Positions 1 to 9,233 of a DNA stretch of 64,000 nucleotides are shown in pieces. The stretch's first letter is position 1. Every line of letters begins with the position of its first letter. The DNA comes from Listeria farberi (lineage in GTDB: Bacteria; Bacillota; Bacilli; Lactobacillales; Listeriaceae), in NCBI RefSeq assembly GCF_014229245.1, contig NZ_JAARZJ010000010.1:62001-126000 (forward strand), written 5' to 3'. Position numbers and translations under genes: made by a program. The notes under the pieces are model-generated. The model was not told where the DNA came from and made no database searches. It saw nothing but the letters and a program-made list of their open reading frames with translations.

Positions 1-662
1 ATCCTGTAAGTAAATGTTACTTGTACACGCATTCCCTCATTGACGGTAGTTTGTATGACAAGCAATGGATTTCGTGGGGTAGTGATGATGAGCTGGGTGA
101 GCCCTTTAACAAATACCGCGAGCCAGAAGGTATGGACTTTTTTGTAAGCAAAACGGGGGAACCGGTTTTAGTACAAACAGTCTTTACTGGTGGAAATAGT
201 GGTGATGGGAAGACGGTTCGAAGACGTAATAAATTATATACAATAACAAATTTAAATAATAGTGATGATTTTACAAATAAGTTTAGTCGAAAAAGACCTG
301 CATCAGCAACTCTATTTGAAGGCCAGTTAAAAGGAAATGATACTAGTACAGTATATTTACCAAGAGATATAGCTAATTTTGAGTATATTGTAGTGTCATG
401 GATGCACGGTGACGGTGTTCGACGTCAAGAGAGTTTTCATGTGAAAAAATTAGAAGATTATCCGCGAGTTGATCTTTCTAATATTGTCTTACAAGGAGAT
501 GGGTTTGCTACTATCTATTACTTTATTGTTGAATTTACAACTTCTAAAATGCGTGTCGCTAATGCAAGAGCACGGAGAATGAAACCTACAGGCTGGGATG
601 CTCTAGTTGATCCTTATGCTAATTCGATTATTCTATCTGTAGAAGGTTACAATTTACGTTAA
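1..662 (+). CDS. 3' end of unrecognised, phage-tail-like protein (partial)
   Basis: The frame is open to the left edge of the window, so the gene starts upstream. The TTG at 21 is only an internal codon. About 220 C-terminal residues are visible, with no signal peptide, membrane segment or catalytic motif I recognise. The beta-rich pattern, with segments such as ATLFEGQLKG, YLPRDIANFEYIVVSW and a final VEGYNLR, is reminiscent of C-terminal domains of phage or tailocin tail proteins. That resemblance is a guess from memory. In Listeria a monocin/prophage remnant lies near the surface 5'-nucleotidase gene, which fits this position. The gene converges on the nucleotidase gene and ends in a strong terminator. 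Confidence 0.55.
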   Translation, partial: PVSKCYLYTHSLIDGSLYDKQWISWGSDDELGEPFNKYREPEGMDFFVSKTGEPVLVQTVFTGGNSGDGKTVRRRNKLYTITNLNNSDDFTNKFSRKRPASATLFEGQLKGNDTSTVYLPRDIANFEYIVVSWMHGDGVRRQESFHVKKLEDYPRVDLSNIVLQGDGFATIYYFIVEFTTSKMRVANARARRMKPTGWDALVDPYANSIILSVEGYNLR

Positions 663-672
663 TATAAAGGAA

Positions 673-707
673 ACCCACTAATAAAGGAGCTATTAGTGGG
701 TTTTTTC
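673..707 (+). terminator. Rho-independent terminator
   Basis: An ACCCACTAATA / TATTAGTGGGT stem is followed by TTTTTT, directly after the partial gene. The stem lies between convergent genes and probably serves both strands. Confidence 0.85.
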
Positions 708-711
708 TTTA

Positions 712-3063
712 TTAACTTCTTTTACGCAAAGTATAAAGCGCGGTAGCTGTTAAAATAGCTCCAAACACAGTTGCAAGTCCTGCTGTATCACCAGTGGTTG
801 GTAGGGAAGTGTTGGAAGGTGTCCCTGTGTTAGATGTATTTGGTGTAGAGGTTGTTGGGTCTTCGGTAGTTGTAGTTCCGCCAGTATTTCCGGAGCCATT
901 ACTGTTATCTGTGCCACTATTTCCATCTGTTTCGCCGTTATTTCCGTTGCCATTGTCCGTTCCACCATTACCGTTTCCATTATCTGGAGGGGTAGTTGAA
1001 GCTGCTTCTTGAACCGTTGCTTGGAAAGTGGTGCTGTAGCCGTTTGTGTCAGTGATTGTTGTTGTTACTTGGTCACCCTTTTTGAGGTTTAAAGAAGTAA
1101 CATCTACGGAAAACTTACCGTTTGCGTCAGCTGTTGCGTTAGGTCCGGCAGCGAGTGCCATTTTTGCATTAGCAGTTGCTTTTTGAACGGAGACAGTTGC
1201 GCCAGGCAAAGTAGTTCCAGTTAGATTTTTATCTTTTTCAGCTAATTTATTGATTTTTGTTGCGTCTTTGATTGCTTTGATAGCTGCGTCTTCGGTTTCT
1301 TTGTCGATTTCAGCTTGGGATTTGTAGACTTTACGTCCTTCTTTTTGAGCTGTAATGACTTTTCCGGCAGCTTTTTGTTCTTTAATATAGTTGATGAATG
1401 TTTCTGTATCTGGATCGATTGCAGTTACTAGGTTTGCTTTTTTGAAGGCAGAGAATCCATCGCCACCGCCAAATAGGAAGTCATTGATTACGACTTTGTA
1501 TTTTTGGTCAGCTTTTAAAGGAGTTCCATCTTCTGTTGTAACACTTGCCACTTTATACGCGTGATCTAAATCATCTGTATCAGTGAAAGTATATTTTAAT
1601 CCAGAAATTTGTAGGAAATAAGTTTGGTTGCTTAAATATTGTTGGTTTAGAGCTTCCAAAATATCAGCGCCAGTCATTTCCACTACTTGCAAAATGTTAC
1701 CAAATGGTTGAACAGCTTGAGCCGCACCCCATGTGATTTCGTTTTGGCCGTTTGCAAGACGAGTAGTAAGATCAGAACGGATTCCGCCATTGTTAGTCAT
1801 AGCAAAATCGACATCGGCGCCGGCTTTATTTGCCATGTAACGTTGTGCATCCGTAATCATGTTACCGAGCTCGGATTCTTTATCATCAATTGCTTTGTTA
1901 TCTGGATTTGTATCACGAGAAATAACGTCTTTATTTGCTAGTCCGATAGTTTCGTTGATAACACCTTCAATGCGGCTTTTCGCATCTTCGGTTACAGTGG
2001 TAATATCGGCATTTGGTGTGACGCTTCTCGTGTTGTATGTAATTTTAGCGTCAGGTGGTGTAACGAAATCGCCGGTTGTTTTATCAAGTTCGCCAGTTAC
2101 ATCTGAAAAAGCTTTACCATTGTTGTAACTTTGAACAATACGAGTTTTTCCAACTAATCCGTTTGTGTATTGGTGATTGTGCCCTGCAAGGACTAAATCG
2201 ACCGAGTTATTTGGGTCTAATTCATTTGCTTTGGTAATCATATTAGCAGCTTCCCCGGCTACATCTTGTTTTGTTCCAGTGTTTGGGTTTCCGGTGGAAA
2301 GTGCTGGAACGTGGGATAAAACAACGATTGCGTTAACGCCTTGATTTCTTAGTTCAGCAGAGTATTTAACGATTGTTTCTGCTTCATCAAGGAAATCGTA
2401 GTCTTTAATATGATTTGCAAGAACTAAATTAGGAATTTCTGTTGTAACGATACCGATGAAGCCAACTTTGACACCATCAATTTCTTTTACATAATATGGT
2501 AAAAAGCCTTCTGCGACTGTGTTTGTTCCTTTGTTGACCACGTTAGCTGCGACGATTTTCATGTCACTTTTAACGCGTGGATAAGCTTCTACGATTGGTC
2601 CGAATTTGTTTGTAGAAACTCCGTCCAAAATTCGTTTGTATTCAGGTAATCCTTCATCAAACTCATGGTTACCTAATGTGCCGACTTCGAAATTCATTTT
2701 TTGGAGAACTTTCATCGTTGGCTCGTCTTGAAGTAAACCTGATACTGCTGGACTTGCGCCGACCATGTCGCCTGCTTGAACACGGATAGCATTGTCAGTT
2801 GTTGCCCCAGGATTTGCCTGTAAAAATGAGTTAGTGGCATTATCCAAATTGGTAGCTAAGTAATCTGCTCCGCCAATTGGTGAGCCCGATGCATCTTTAG
2901 AGGCTGTTTCAAGCGCTCCGTGGAAATCGTTTATTCCCAAAATCTGGATAGGAACAGTATCTGCTGCTGCTTGTGCTGTTGTCCCGGTGAATGGTGCTGT
3001 AAGTCCGATTGTGAGCCCTGCTACGAGTAAAACATGTGTAGTTTTCTTGAAAAATTTGTTCAC
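712..3063 (-). CDS. LPXTG-anchored 5'-nucleotidase / metallophosphoesterase
   Basis: A secreted, wall-anchored nucleotidase likely to release phosphate and nucleosides from extracellular nucleotides. It has an N-terminal signal peptide ending near AQAA and a metallophosphatase domain with GINDFHG, GNHEFDEG, and AGHNHQ motifs. The 5'-nucleotidase C-terminal domain carries NNGGIR, FGNILQVVEMTG and GDGFSAF. An Ig-like linker, a Gly/Asn/Thr-rich low-complexity spacer and a sortase motif LPTTGD with hydrophobic segment and Arg-rich tail follow. I prefer the GTG at 3063 because GGGAG lies 9 bases upstream; an in-frame GTG at 3069 is closer to it. It matches the protein known as Lmo0130 in L. monocytogenes. 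Its promoter overlaps a cre-like site. Confidence 0.93.
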   Translation of the reverse strand: MNKFFKKTTHVLLVAGLTIGLTAPFTGTTAQAAADTVPIQILGINDFHGALETASKDASGSPIGGADYLATNLDNATNSFLQANPGATTDNAIRVQAGDMVGASPAVSGLLQDEPTMKVLQKMNFEVGTLGNHEFDEGLPEYKRILDGVSTNKFGPIVEAYPRVKSDMKIVAANVVNKGTNTVAEGFLPYYVKEIDGVKVGFIGIVTTEIPNLVLANHIKDYDFLDEAETIVKYSAELRNQGVNAIVVLSHVPALSTGNPNTGTKQDVAGEAANMITKANELDPNNSVDLVLAGHNHQYTNGLVGKTRIVQSYNNGKAFSDVTGELDKTTGDFVTPPDAKITYNTRSVTPNADITTVTEDAKSRIEGVINETIGLANKDVISRDTNPDNKAIDDKESELGNMITDAQRYMANKAGADVDFAMTNNGGIRSDLTTRLANGQNEITWGAAQAVQPFGNILQVVEMTGADILEALNQQYLSNQTYFLQISGLKYTFTDTDDLDHAYKVASVTTEDGTPLKADQKYKVVINDFLFGGGDGFSAFKKANLVTAIDPDTETFINYIKEQKAAGKVITAQKEGRKVYKSQAEIDKETEDAAIKAIKDATKINKLAEKDKNLTGTTLPGATVSVQKATANAKMALAAGPNATADANGKFSVDVTSLNLKKGDQVTTTITDTNGYSTTFQATVQEAASTTPPDNGNGNGGTDNGNGNNGETDGNSGTDNSNGSGNTGGTTTTEDPTTSTPNTSNTGTPSNTSLPTTGDTAGLATVFGAILTATALYTLRKRS

Positions 3064-3097
3064 TTTCACACTCTCCCTTTTTTCGCCAGTGGCAATT

Positions 3098-3111
3098 TGT
3101 AAGCGCTAACT
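3098..3111 (-). promoter_or_regulatory. cre-like operator (CcpA) for the 5'-nucleotidase
   Basis: TGTAAGCGCTAACT matches the cre consensus TGWAANCGNTNWCA at 13 of 14 positions. It lies about 12 bases downstream of the predicted start of transcription on the minus strand, a position that would repress by road-block. Confidence 0.6.
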
Positions 3112-3129
3112 CATGGGTGTCTAGCTATA

Positions 3130-3158
3130 ATTGTAGCAAAGAGGAATCACCCTAGCAA
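3130..3158 (-). promoter_or_regulatory. SigA-type promoter of the 5'-nucleotidase gene
   Basis: Read on the minus strand: TTGCTA (3158-3153), a 17-base spacer, then TACAAT (3135-3130). Transcription should begin near 3123. Confidence 0.6.
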
Positions 3159-3255
3159 TAGGAAATATGGATTTTGTGTAAATGTAGTGATAATATTTGG
3201 CTATATTTTCATTTCGACGGAAAAAAGGGTAAACTAGAGAAAAAGGAGGGTTAAG

Positions 3256-4005
3256 ATGGATATCTCGAGTACGGAAATATGGGATGCGATTAGGAGAAAT
3301 AGTTACTTGCTGTATTATCAACCAAAAGTAGACGCGAAAACAAATAAAATTATCGGTTTTGAAGGTTTGATTCGACTAAAAACTGCGACGACTATTCTAG
3401 CTCCAATTGATTTCTTTGATGATATTGTCCTTTTAAATGCAACACGGGAAATGCAAGATTTTGTCGCTGAAACAGCGATAAAACAAATTAACCAGTTAGG
3501 TGGACGCTTTTCAATTTCGATTAATATTCCGGCGCATTATGTAGCGAGCAGTACGTATATGACTTTTTTACATGATTATGTGAAAGAAAATTTAAAGTAT
3601 CCGGAATGCCTAGAAATAGAGATTATCGAACGGGGTGAAATAACGGAACTTGCTATCGCGGATAAAAACTTACGAAAAATAAAAAACCTTGGCGTCAAAG
3701 TGAGTATGGATGATTTTGGAAAAGGTTATAGTTCGCTTGCGTATTTGCGCAGCTTGCCGATTGATATTGTGAAAACAGATATGTCATTTATCGCGCTTTT
3801 AAAAACAGATCGAAAACAGCAAATTATTATTCGCGCGATTGTCAATTTGTGCCATGATTTAGGCGGAAAAGTGGTTACAGAAGGTGTGGAAGATATGGAA
3901 CAAGTGGAAAAATTAAAGGAAATGAAAGTAGACTATTTTCAAGGTTATTATTTTAGTCGACCATTACCGATGGAAGATATTAAAGAAAAATATTCTTTTG
4001 TGTAG
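3256..4005 (+). CDS. pdeB: EAL-domain cyclic-di-GMP phosphodiesterase (PdeB-like)
   Basis: A 249-residue stand-alone EAL domain with no sensor domain, signal peptide or membrane segment, expected to hydrolyse c-di-GMP to pGpG in the cytoplasm. The signature is EGL (E36) rather than EAL. The other metal and catalytic positions are visible: N in SINIP, E in EIEIIERG, the DDFGKG loop, K in IVKTD and E in VTEGVE. All look intact, so it is probably active. By position and sequence it corresponds to Lmo0131, one of three L. monocytogenes phosphodiesterases named PdeB, PdeC and PdeD. RBS AAAGGAGG lies upstream of ATG 3256. It is monocistronic and convergent with the IMPDH-like gene. Confidence 0.9.
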   Translation: MDISSTEIWDAIRRNSYLLYYQPKVDAKTNKIIGFEGLIRLKTATTILAPIDFFDDIVLLNATREMQDFVAETAIKQINQLGGRFSISINIPAHYVASSTYMTFLHDYVKENLKYPECLEIEIIERGEITELAIADKNLRKIKNLGVKVSMDDFGKGYSSLAYLRSLPIDIVKTDMSFIALLKTDRKQQIIIRAIVNLCHDLGGKVVTEGVEDMEQVEKLKEMKVDYFQGYYFSRPLPMEDIKEKYSFV

Positions 4006-4021
4006 AAGAGTATATAAATAA

Positions 4022-4074
4022 AAAATTGGTTGGTGTGAGAATGGTAATTTACCAAATTCACACCAACCAATTTT
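4022..4074 (+). terminator. Long bidirectional terminator
   Basis: A roughly 18-bp inverted repeat (AAAATTGGTTGGTGTGA and its complement) has A-tract and T-tract flanks. It sits between convergent pdeB and the IMPDH-like gene and overlaps the last codons of the latter. Confidence 0.85.
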
Positions 4075-5581
4075 ATTTGATTAAATTGTTTGAAGCATCT
4101 TTTACAACAACGTCATGTGCGCCGCCTTCTACGATAGAAGTAGAAGATACAAGGGTGATTTTTGCTTTTTGCTGTAATTCTGGGATATTAAGCGCACCGC
4201 AATTACACATGGTAGAACGGACTTTACTAAGGCTGATTGCGACATTGTCTTTCAATGATCCAGCGTAAGGAACATAAGAATCTACGCCTTCTTCAAAAGA
4301 TAATTTCTTGTCGCCGCCAAGGTCATAACGTTGCCAGTTACGCGCGCGGTTAGCCCCTTCGCCCCAATATTCTTTCATATATGTGCCGTTTAAATTCACT
4401 TTATTAGTAGGGCTTTCGTCAAAACGGGAGAAGTAACGACCAAGCATGATGAAGTCAGCTCCCATTGCGAGTGCTAGCGTCATATGGTAGTCATAAACAA
4501 TTCCGCCATCAGAACAAATCGGGATGTAAACACCTGTTTCTTCAAAATATTCATCGCGGGCTTTAGCAACATCAATTAGCGCAGTTGCCTGTCCGCGGCC
4601 GATGCCTTTTTGTTCGCGCGTAATACAGATTGAACCACCACCCACACCAACTTTGACAAAATCTGCGCCAGCATCAGCAAGATAACGGAAACCATCACGA
4701 TCAACGACATTTCCTGCACCAATTTTAACCGTATCCCCGTATTTACCGCGAACGTAGTCAAGTGTGCGTTTTTGCCACTCGGAGTAACCTTCAGAGGAAT
4801 CAATACACAGAATATCTGCTCCTGCTTCTACTAATGCGGGAACGCGTTCTTCGTAGTCGCGCGTATTAATACCAGCCCCAACAACGTAACGTTTCGAGGA
4901 ATCAAGCAGTTCTAATTTATTTTCTTTATTAGAGTCATAGTCTTTGCGAAACACCATGTGAACCAAGTGTTCGTTATCGTCTACAAGTGGCAGGGCATTT
5001 AATTTGTTGTCCCAAATAATGTTGTTAGCTTCTTTTAAAGTGGTCGATTTTTCAGCAGTAACTAATTTTTCAAAAGGAGTCATGAAATCAGCCACTTTTT
5101 CGTCTGGGCTCATGCGCGTTACGCGGTAGTCGCGACTTGTCACGATACCTAGTAATTTACCGTGCGCTGTGCCATCTTCTGTAACTGCAACTGTGGAATG
5201 ACCAGTTTTTTCTTTTAAATCAAGAATATCTTGGAGGGTTTTATCTGGGCTAATATTAGAATCACTAATAACGAATCCAGCCTTATGATTTTTCACGCGG
5301 GAAACCATGGCTGCTTCACTTTCGATGGACTGGGAGCCGAAGATGAATGATACGCCACCTTCTGTAGCAAGAGCAATACCCATATTATCGTCAGAAACAG
5401 CTTGCATAATTGCGGAAACAAGCGGAATGTTCATTGTGATTGCAGATTCTTCACCCTTTTTAAACTTTACGATTGGTGTTTTTAAGCTAACATTAGTTGG
5501 AACACATTCAGCGGATGAGTAGCCTGGAACAAGTAAAAATTCACTAAATGTGCGGGACGGTTCTTCAAAATAAAATGCCAT
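4073..5581 (-). CDS. Divergent IMP dehydrogenase (GuaB paralog with CBS domains)
   Basis: About 502 residues with a split TIM barrel and an inserted CBS pair near residues 100-220. The catalytic-Cys loop is [10 protein letters not shown] (Cys about residue 319). The flap has [17 protein letters not shown], containing the Arg-Tyr dyad that activates water in IMPDH. It should oxidise IMP to XMP with NAD+. From memory it is far closer to the IMPDH of the protist Tritrichomonas foetus than to Bacillus GuaB, sharing for example the segments around [10 protein letters not shown] and CNCGAL. Listeria has a separate canonical guaB elsewhere. ATG 5581 is preferred: AAGGAG is 8 bases upstream, while GTG 5590 overlaps the RBS. 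It corresponds to Lmo0132. Confidence 0.85.
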   Translation of the reverse strand: MAFYFEEPSRTFSEFLLVPGYSSAECVPTNVSLKTPIVKFKKGEESAITMNIPLVSAIMQAVSDDNMGIALATEGGVSFIFGSQSIESEAAMVSRVKNHKAGFVISDSNISPDKTLQDILDLKEKTGHSTVAVTEDGTAHGKLLGIVTSRDYRVTRMSPDEKVADFMTPFEKLVTAEKSTTLKEANNIIWDNKLNALPLVDDNEHLVHMVFRKDYDSNKENKLELLDSSKRYVVGAGINTRDYEERVPALVEAGADILCIDSSEGYSEWQKRTLDYVRGKYGDTVKIGAGNVVDRDGFRYLADAGADFVKVGVGGGSICITREQKGIGRGQATALIDVAKARDEYFEETGVYIPICSDGGIVYDYHMTLALAMGADFIMLGRYFSRFDESPTNKVNLNGTYMKEYWGEGANRARNWQRYDLGGDKKLSFEEGVDSYVPYAGSLKDNVAISLSKVRSTMCNCGALNIPELQQKAKITLVSSTSIVEGGAHDVVVKDASNNLIK

Positions 5582-5748
5582 TATTTCCACTCCTTCTTCT
5601 ATTTTTAAATGAATTTATAAAATATCTTTATTATTTCAATATCTGATTAGAAAGTCAATGATTGGAAGTGCTTTTTCATAACGTTTTCTTTTAATAGATG
5701 AGTGGAATATAATAATGATAGGTAAACTTTCGCGAAGGAGGTAATCAG

Positions 5749-5982
5749 ATGGATGAAGAAACATTATTAGAACAAGGCTATCGTAAGTATCGCGGGGCGG
5801 ACATAGATATTTATTTTAATACAAATGTTTGCGCGCATTCAGGTAATTGTGTAAAGGGTAATGCAGAACTTTTTAATTTAGATAGAAAGCCTTGGATTGT
5901 GCCAGATAATGTATCAAAAGAAGAGGCAAAGCGTGTGATTCATACTTGCCCTAGTGGAGCGCTTCAATATATAGAGAAATAG
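5749..5982 (+). CDS. Small mono-cluster ferredoxin-like protein (YjdI family)
   Basis: A 77-residue protein with cysteines in CAHSGNCVKG and a later CPSGAL, matching the (4Fe-4S) mono-cluster (Fer4_19/YjdI) family, function unknown. GGAGG lies 8 bases before ATG 5749. It is followed after 11 bases by a small GNAT-like gene, the same pairing as E. coli yjdI-yjdJ. The two proteins probably act together, but the reaction is not established. Confidence 0.8.
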   Translation: MDEETLLEQGYRKYRGADIDIYFNTNVCAHSGNCVKGNAELFNLDRKPWIVPDNVSKEEAKRVIHTCPSGALQYIEK

Positions 5983-5993
5983 GAGGATATCAA

Positions 5994-6272
5994 ATGCAAT
6001 ATAAAAATGGTGAAAATAGAATTTATGCGGTAAATGATGAAGGAGTAGAAGTTGGCGAAGTGACTTTTGTTCCAACTGGGGAAGATATGTTTATTATTGA
6101 CCACACAGGTGTAGATGATGCTGCACGTGGCCAAGGGATAGCGCAAGAACTTGTGAAACATGCTGTTGAAAAAGCGAAAACAGAAGGAAAGAAAATTATT
6201 CCGCTTTGCCCGTTTGCTAAAGCTGAGTTTTCCAAGAAGCCAGAATATCAAGTAGTACAAGCTTCAAAATAA
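5994..6272 (+). CDS. Small GNAT-type N-acetyltransferase (YjdJ family)
   Basis: A 92-residue protein of the short GNAT family. The acetyl-CoA pyrophosphate loop is visible as RGQGIAQELVKHAVEKA, followed by IIPLCPFAK. This is the minimal fold; the substrate is unknown. It is cotranscribed with the upstream YjdI-like gene, with AGGAGG before ATG 5994, and is followed by a terminator near 6277-6310. Confidence 0.82.
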   Translation: MQYKNGENRIYAVNDEGVEVGEVTFVPTGEDMFIIDHTGVDDAARGQGIAQELVKHAVEKAKTEGKKIIPLCPFAKAEFSKKPEYQVVQASK

Positions 6273-6276
6273 GAAG

Positions 6277-6310
6277 AGTAGACTAGGTTTTATTCCTAGT
6301 CTATTTTTAT
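6277..6310 (+). terminator. Terminator after yjdI-yjdJ pair
   Basis: A GACTAGG / CCTAGTC stem is followed by TATTTTT. Confidence 0.7.
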
Positions 6311-6342
6311 GAATTAATTTTTAAAAATCCAGTTTTCTCTTC

Positions 6343-6371
6343 TTGACATCTGGTTCTTTTCAGTGTATCTT
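6343..6371 (+). promoter_or_regulatory. SigA promoter of the ctaP operon
   Basis: TTGACA (6343-6348), a 17-base spacer and TATCTT (6366-6371). Transcription would start near 6378, upstream of the SAM riboswitch. Confidence 0.7.
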
Positions 6372-6412
6372 TAATTCACAGTAAACTTATAGGAATAATA
6401 GTATTACGTTTT

Positions 6413-6571
6413 CTTATCAAGAGTGGTGGAGGGAATCGGCCCAGTGAAACCCGGCAGCGGAGCGCAAGTTCTATGCTAATTCCAATCAGAAGTAATATTC
6501 TGGCAGATAAGTAGTAGCTTTTAATGAGGCGCTTCGATTCTGACCAAAAAACAGAAGAAGCGTTATTTTTT
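6413..6571 (+). promoter_or_regulatory. SAM-I (S-box) riboswitch with terminator
   Basis: The aptamer begins with CTTATC-AAGAGTGGTGGAGGG and includes GGCCC..GAAACCCGGCAGC, the conserved S-box core. The closing P1 helix pairs CTTATC (6413-6418) with GATAAG (6506-6511). A terminator stem, GCGCTTCGATTCTG with CAGAAGAAGCGTT and then TTATTTTTT (about 6527-6571), follows. SAM binding should terminate transcription and shut off the transporter when methionine/SAM is plentiful. Confidence 0.93.
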
Positions 6572-6599
6572 AGCGCTTAAAGAGGGGAGTTTTTGTTAG

Positions 6600-8174
6600 A
6601 TGAAGAAATTTTTATTAGTAGCGGTTATCTCGGTTTTTGCCTTGGTGTTAACGGCTTGCGGTGGTTCTGGCGCTAGTTCAGACAAAGCAAACGGTTCAGG
6701 CAAAGCGAAAGACGGCGGCTCTCTAATTATCGGCGTTACAGGAGATCCAGAAGTTATCAATCCTAACTATGCTTCTGACCGAGTAACATTAACGATTCAA
6801 CAAGCTGTATACGCACCGCTATTTTGGGAAGTTGACGGGAAACCGGCACTTGCAAAAAGCTTAGATATTTCAGATGACAACTTAACTTACACTGTGAAAC
6901 TAAAAGATGGTTTAACTTGGCATGACGGTAAGCCTTTAACTGCAGACGATGTAGTATTTACTGTAAATTCTATTTTAGACACAAAACAAAACAGCCCGAA
7001 CCGCGGCAACTTTGTTTTTGATGATAAACCTGTAAAAGTAGAAGCAGTAGACGACACAACGGTGAAATTCACTTTACCAACTGTTGCTCCAGCCTTTGAA
7101 AATACAATTAAAACGTTCTTCCCAATTCCAAAACACATTTTTGAAGGGGTAGAAAATATCGAGAAAAGTGATAAAAACAAAAATCCAATCGGCTCAGGTC
7201 CGTACAAATTTGTTGAATACAAAACGGGCGAATATGTTTCCCTAGAACGATTCAACGACTACTTTGACGGTAAACCAAAATTGGATAAAGTTACTTTCCG
7301 TATCACAAAAGATCAAAACGCAGCTAATTTAGCCTTGCAAAATGGCGAAATTAACTTAAAATCCATTCAACCTTCCGATAGAAAAAAAGTAGAAAAAGCG
7401 AGCGCGGTAAACATTATCACTTACCCGGAAAATCGCTTAAGCTATGCGACATTCAACGAAAACCAACCAGCGCTTAAATCAAAAGAACTTCGCCAAGCCC
7501 TTTCTTATGCGCTTGACCGTGAAGAAATCATTGATGCAGCATACGGTTCAGATGAATACGCAAAACCAGCTTCCTCGTTCCTAACAGAAAATACGAAATA
7601 CTTCACGGATAAAGTAGAAACATACGACCAAGACATTGCCAAAGCGAAAAAATTAGTAAAAGAAAGTGGTTTTGATACAAGCCAAAAACTAACTGTTTAC
7701 TATTTAAACAACAGTAAATCACAAGAAAGTATCGCGCTTTACCTGCAACAACAATACAAAGAAATCGGCGTGACACTTGACTTGAAACCAACAGATCCAA
7801 ATGCACTAAGCAACATCACACTTGACCGCAAAAACGCAGACTACTCTATCGCACTAAATGGCTATATCATGGGGAACGATCCTGATGCATATAAATCTCT
7901 ATTTAAAAGCGATGAGCCATACAACTACGCTAACTACCACAACAAAGATCTGGATGCACTTTGGGAAAAAGGTGCTGTAACTGCGGACGATAAAGAACGT
8001 CAAGAAATCTATGAAAAAATCCAAAACACCATTGCTGATGATGCTGTAATTTATCCAATTTCTTATGATAATGCAGTGCTAGCTCTTGATAGCCGTTACG
8101 GTGGCCAAAAAGCTGCAACACCACAACCAGTTACAATGTTCCGTGATCTTTCTAAACTATATTTAACGGAATAA
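6600..8174 (+). CDS. ctaP: Peptide/cysteine-associated ABC substrate-binding lipoprotein (CtaP)
   Basis: A 524-residue family-5 extracellular solute-binding protein (OppA/DppA class). The signal peptide ends in lipobox LTAC followed by GGSG, so it is lipid-anchored outside the membrane. The family signature around LTYTVKLKDGLTWHDG and DDVVFT is present. In L. monocytogenes the ortholog Lmo0135 is CtaP, needed for growth on low cysteine and for membrane integrity. Control by the upstream SAM riboswitch fits a sulfur amino-acid or peptide cargo. A hairpin sits between this gene and the two permease genes. GGGGAG lies 10 bases before ATG 6600. Confidence 0.9.
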   Translation: MKKFLLVAVISVFALVLTACGGSGASSDKANGSGKAKDGGSLIIGVTGDPEVINPNYASDRVTLTIQQAVYAPLFWEVDGKPALAKSLDISDDNLTYTVKLKDGLTWHDGKPLTADDVVFTVNSILDTKQNSPNRGNFVFDDKPVKVEAVDDTTVKFTLPTVAPAFENTIKTFFPIPKHIFEGVENIEKSDKNKNPIGSGPYKFVEYKTGEYVSLERFNDYFDGKPKLDKVTFRITKDQNAANLALQNGEINLKSIQPSDRKKVEKASAVNIITYPENRLSYATFNENQPALKSKELRQALSYALDREEIIDAAYGSDEYAKPASSFLTENTKYFTDKVETYDQDIAKAKKLVKESGFDTSQKLTVYYLNNSKSQESIALYLQQQYKEIGVTLDLKPTDPNALSNITLDRKNADYSIALNGYIMGNDPDAYKSLFKSDEPYNYANYHNKDLDALWEKGAVTADDKERQEIYEKIQNTIADDAVIYPISYDNAVLALDSRYGGQKAATPQPVTMFRDLSKLYLTE

Positions 8175-8199
8175 TAATTAAAAATCATTCGTAAAAAAT

Positions 8200-8238
8200 C
8201 TGGCCTGCCATGCTTGTTTTTGGCAGGTTCAGGTTTTT
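8200..8238 (+). terminator. Intra-operon hairpin / attenuator
   Basis: CCTGCCA (8204-8210) pairs with TGGCAGG (8221-8227) and is followed by a T-run. It lies between the binding-protein gene and the permease genes, where it would favour more binding protein than permease. Confidence 0.6.
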
Positions 8239-8275
8239 ACTTGTCATTTTTAGTGTTTTAGATAGGAGATAAATT

Positions 8276-9226
8276 ATGCTAAAAACAATCATAAAACGCG
8301 TATTGCAAATTATTCCGATGCTATTTATTATCTCGATTATTTCGTTTGCACTTATAAAATTAGCGCCCGGGGATCCCGTGAACTCTTTTGTTACGCCTGA
8401 TATGAATCCTGACGATGTAGAGCGGATTAGACAGAGCTTAGGGCTGGATCAACCGATTTATGTACAATATTTTATTTGGCTTGGAAACTTGTTGCAAGGG
8501 AATCTTGGTTATTCGATTGTGAACAGCCAACCAGTTTTGCAACAAATTTTAGAGAGAATTCCGGCGACACTTGGTTTGGTGGGAACTTCGCTTGTTCTGA
8601 CGCTATTATTATCGATTCCACTTGGTTTAGTTGCGGCGAATTATGAAAATACGTGGATTGATAAACTGTTAAACGGGATTTCATATATTGGGATTTCGAT
8701 TCCGATTTTTTGGTTTGGGATGATTTTAATAGATGTATTTTCGATTCAATTAGGGTGGCTGCCAAGTCTAGGGATGCGAACGATTGGGGTTGACTCTTTT
8801 TGGGATATGGCGGAACATGCGATTTTGCCAGTTATAACGCTGACTTTCCAAGGGTGCGCGGCATATTATCGCTACGTCCGTTCGAATACGATTAACCAAT
8901 TAAAGGAAGAATATGTTTTATTTGGTTATGCGAAAGGTCTATCCAAAGTGCAAATTATGGGGCATCATGTCTTGAAAAATTCCTTGTTGCCAGTCATAAC
9001 TTTGCTTGGGATGTCACTTCCGCAAGTCATTACAGGCGCTTTTATTACCGAAAGTATTTTTTCATGGCCGGGTATGGGGTCGCTTGGGATTAATGCGATT
9101 TTCCAATTAGATTATCCGGTTATTATGGCGATTACGCTATTTTCAGCGCTGTTATTAATTATCGGAAACTTGTTGGCCGATTTAGCTTATATGATTGTCG
9201 ATCCGCGGATTAGGGAAATGGGGTGA
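8276..9226 (+). CDS. ABC transporter permease (DppB/OppB type)
   Basis: A 316-residue inner-membrane permease of the DppB/OppB family with about six hydrophobic segments. An ATPase-coupling EAA-like loop is seen around YVLFGYAKGLSKVQIMGHHVLKNSLLPV. It pairs with the downstream DppC-type permease to form the channel for CtaP cargo. AGGAG precedes ATG 8276. It corresponds to Lmo0136. No ATP-binding subunit is encoded in this operon, so the ATPases must be supplied in trans. Confidence 0.92.
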   Translation: MLKTIIKRVLQIIPMLFIISIISFALIKLAPGDPVNSFVTPDMNPDDVERIRQSLGLDQPIYVQYFIWLGNLLQGNLGYSIVNSQPVLQQILERIPATLGLVGTSLVLTLLLSIPLGLVAANYENTWIDKLLNGISYIGISIPIFWFGMILIDVFSIQLGWLPSLGMRTIGVDSFWDMAEHAILPVITLTFQGCAAYYRYVRSNTINQLKEEYVLFGYAKGLSKVQIMGHHVLKNSLLPVITLLGMSLPQVITGAFITESIFSWPGMGSLGINAIFQLDYPVIMAITLFSALLLIIGNLLADLAYMIVDPRIREMG

Positions 9227-9233
9227 GGAGTTC

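Noticed and set aside
794-1012. Plus-strand frame rich in Val/Pro opposite the nucleotidase gene
   Set aside because: It is the antisense shadow of the Gly/Asn/Thr-rich repetitive linker of the LPXTG protein; no RBS.
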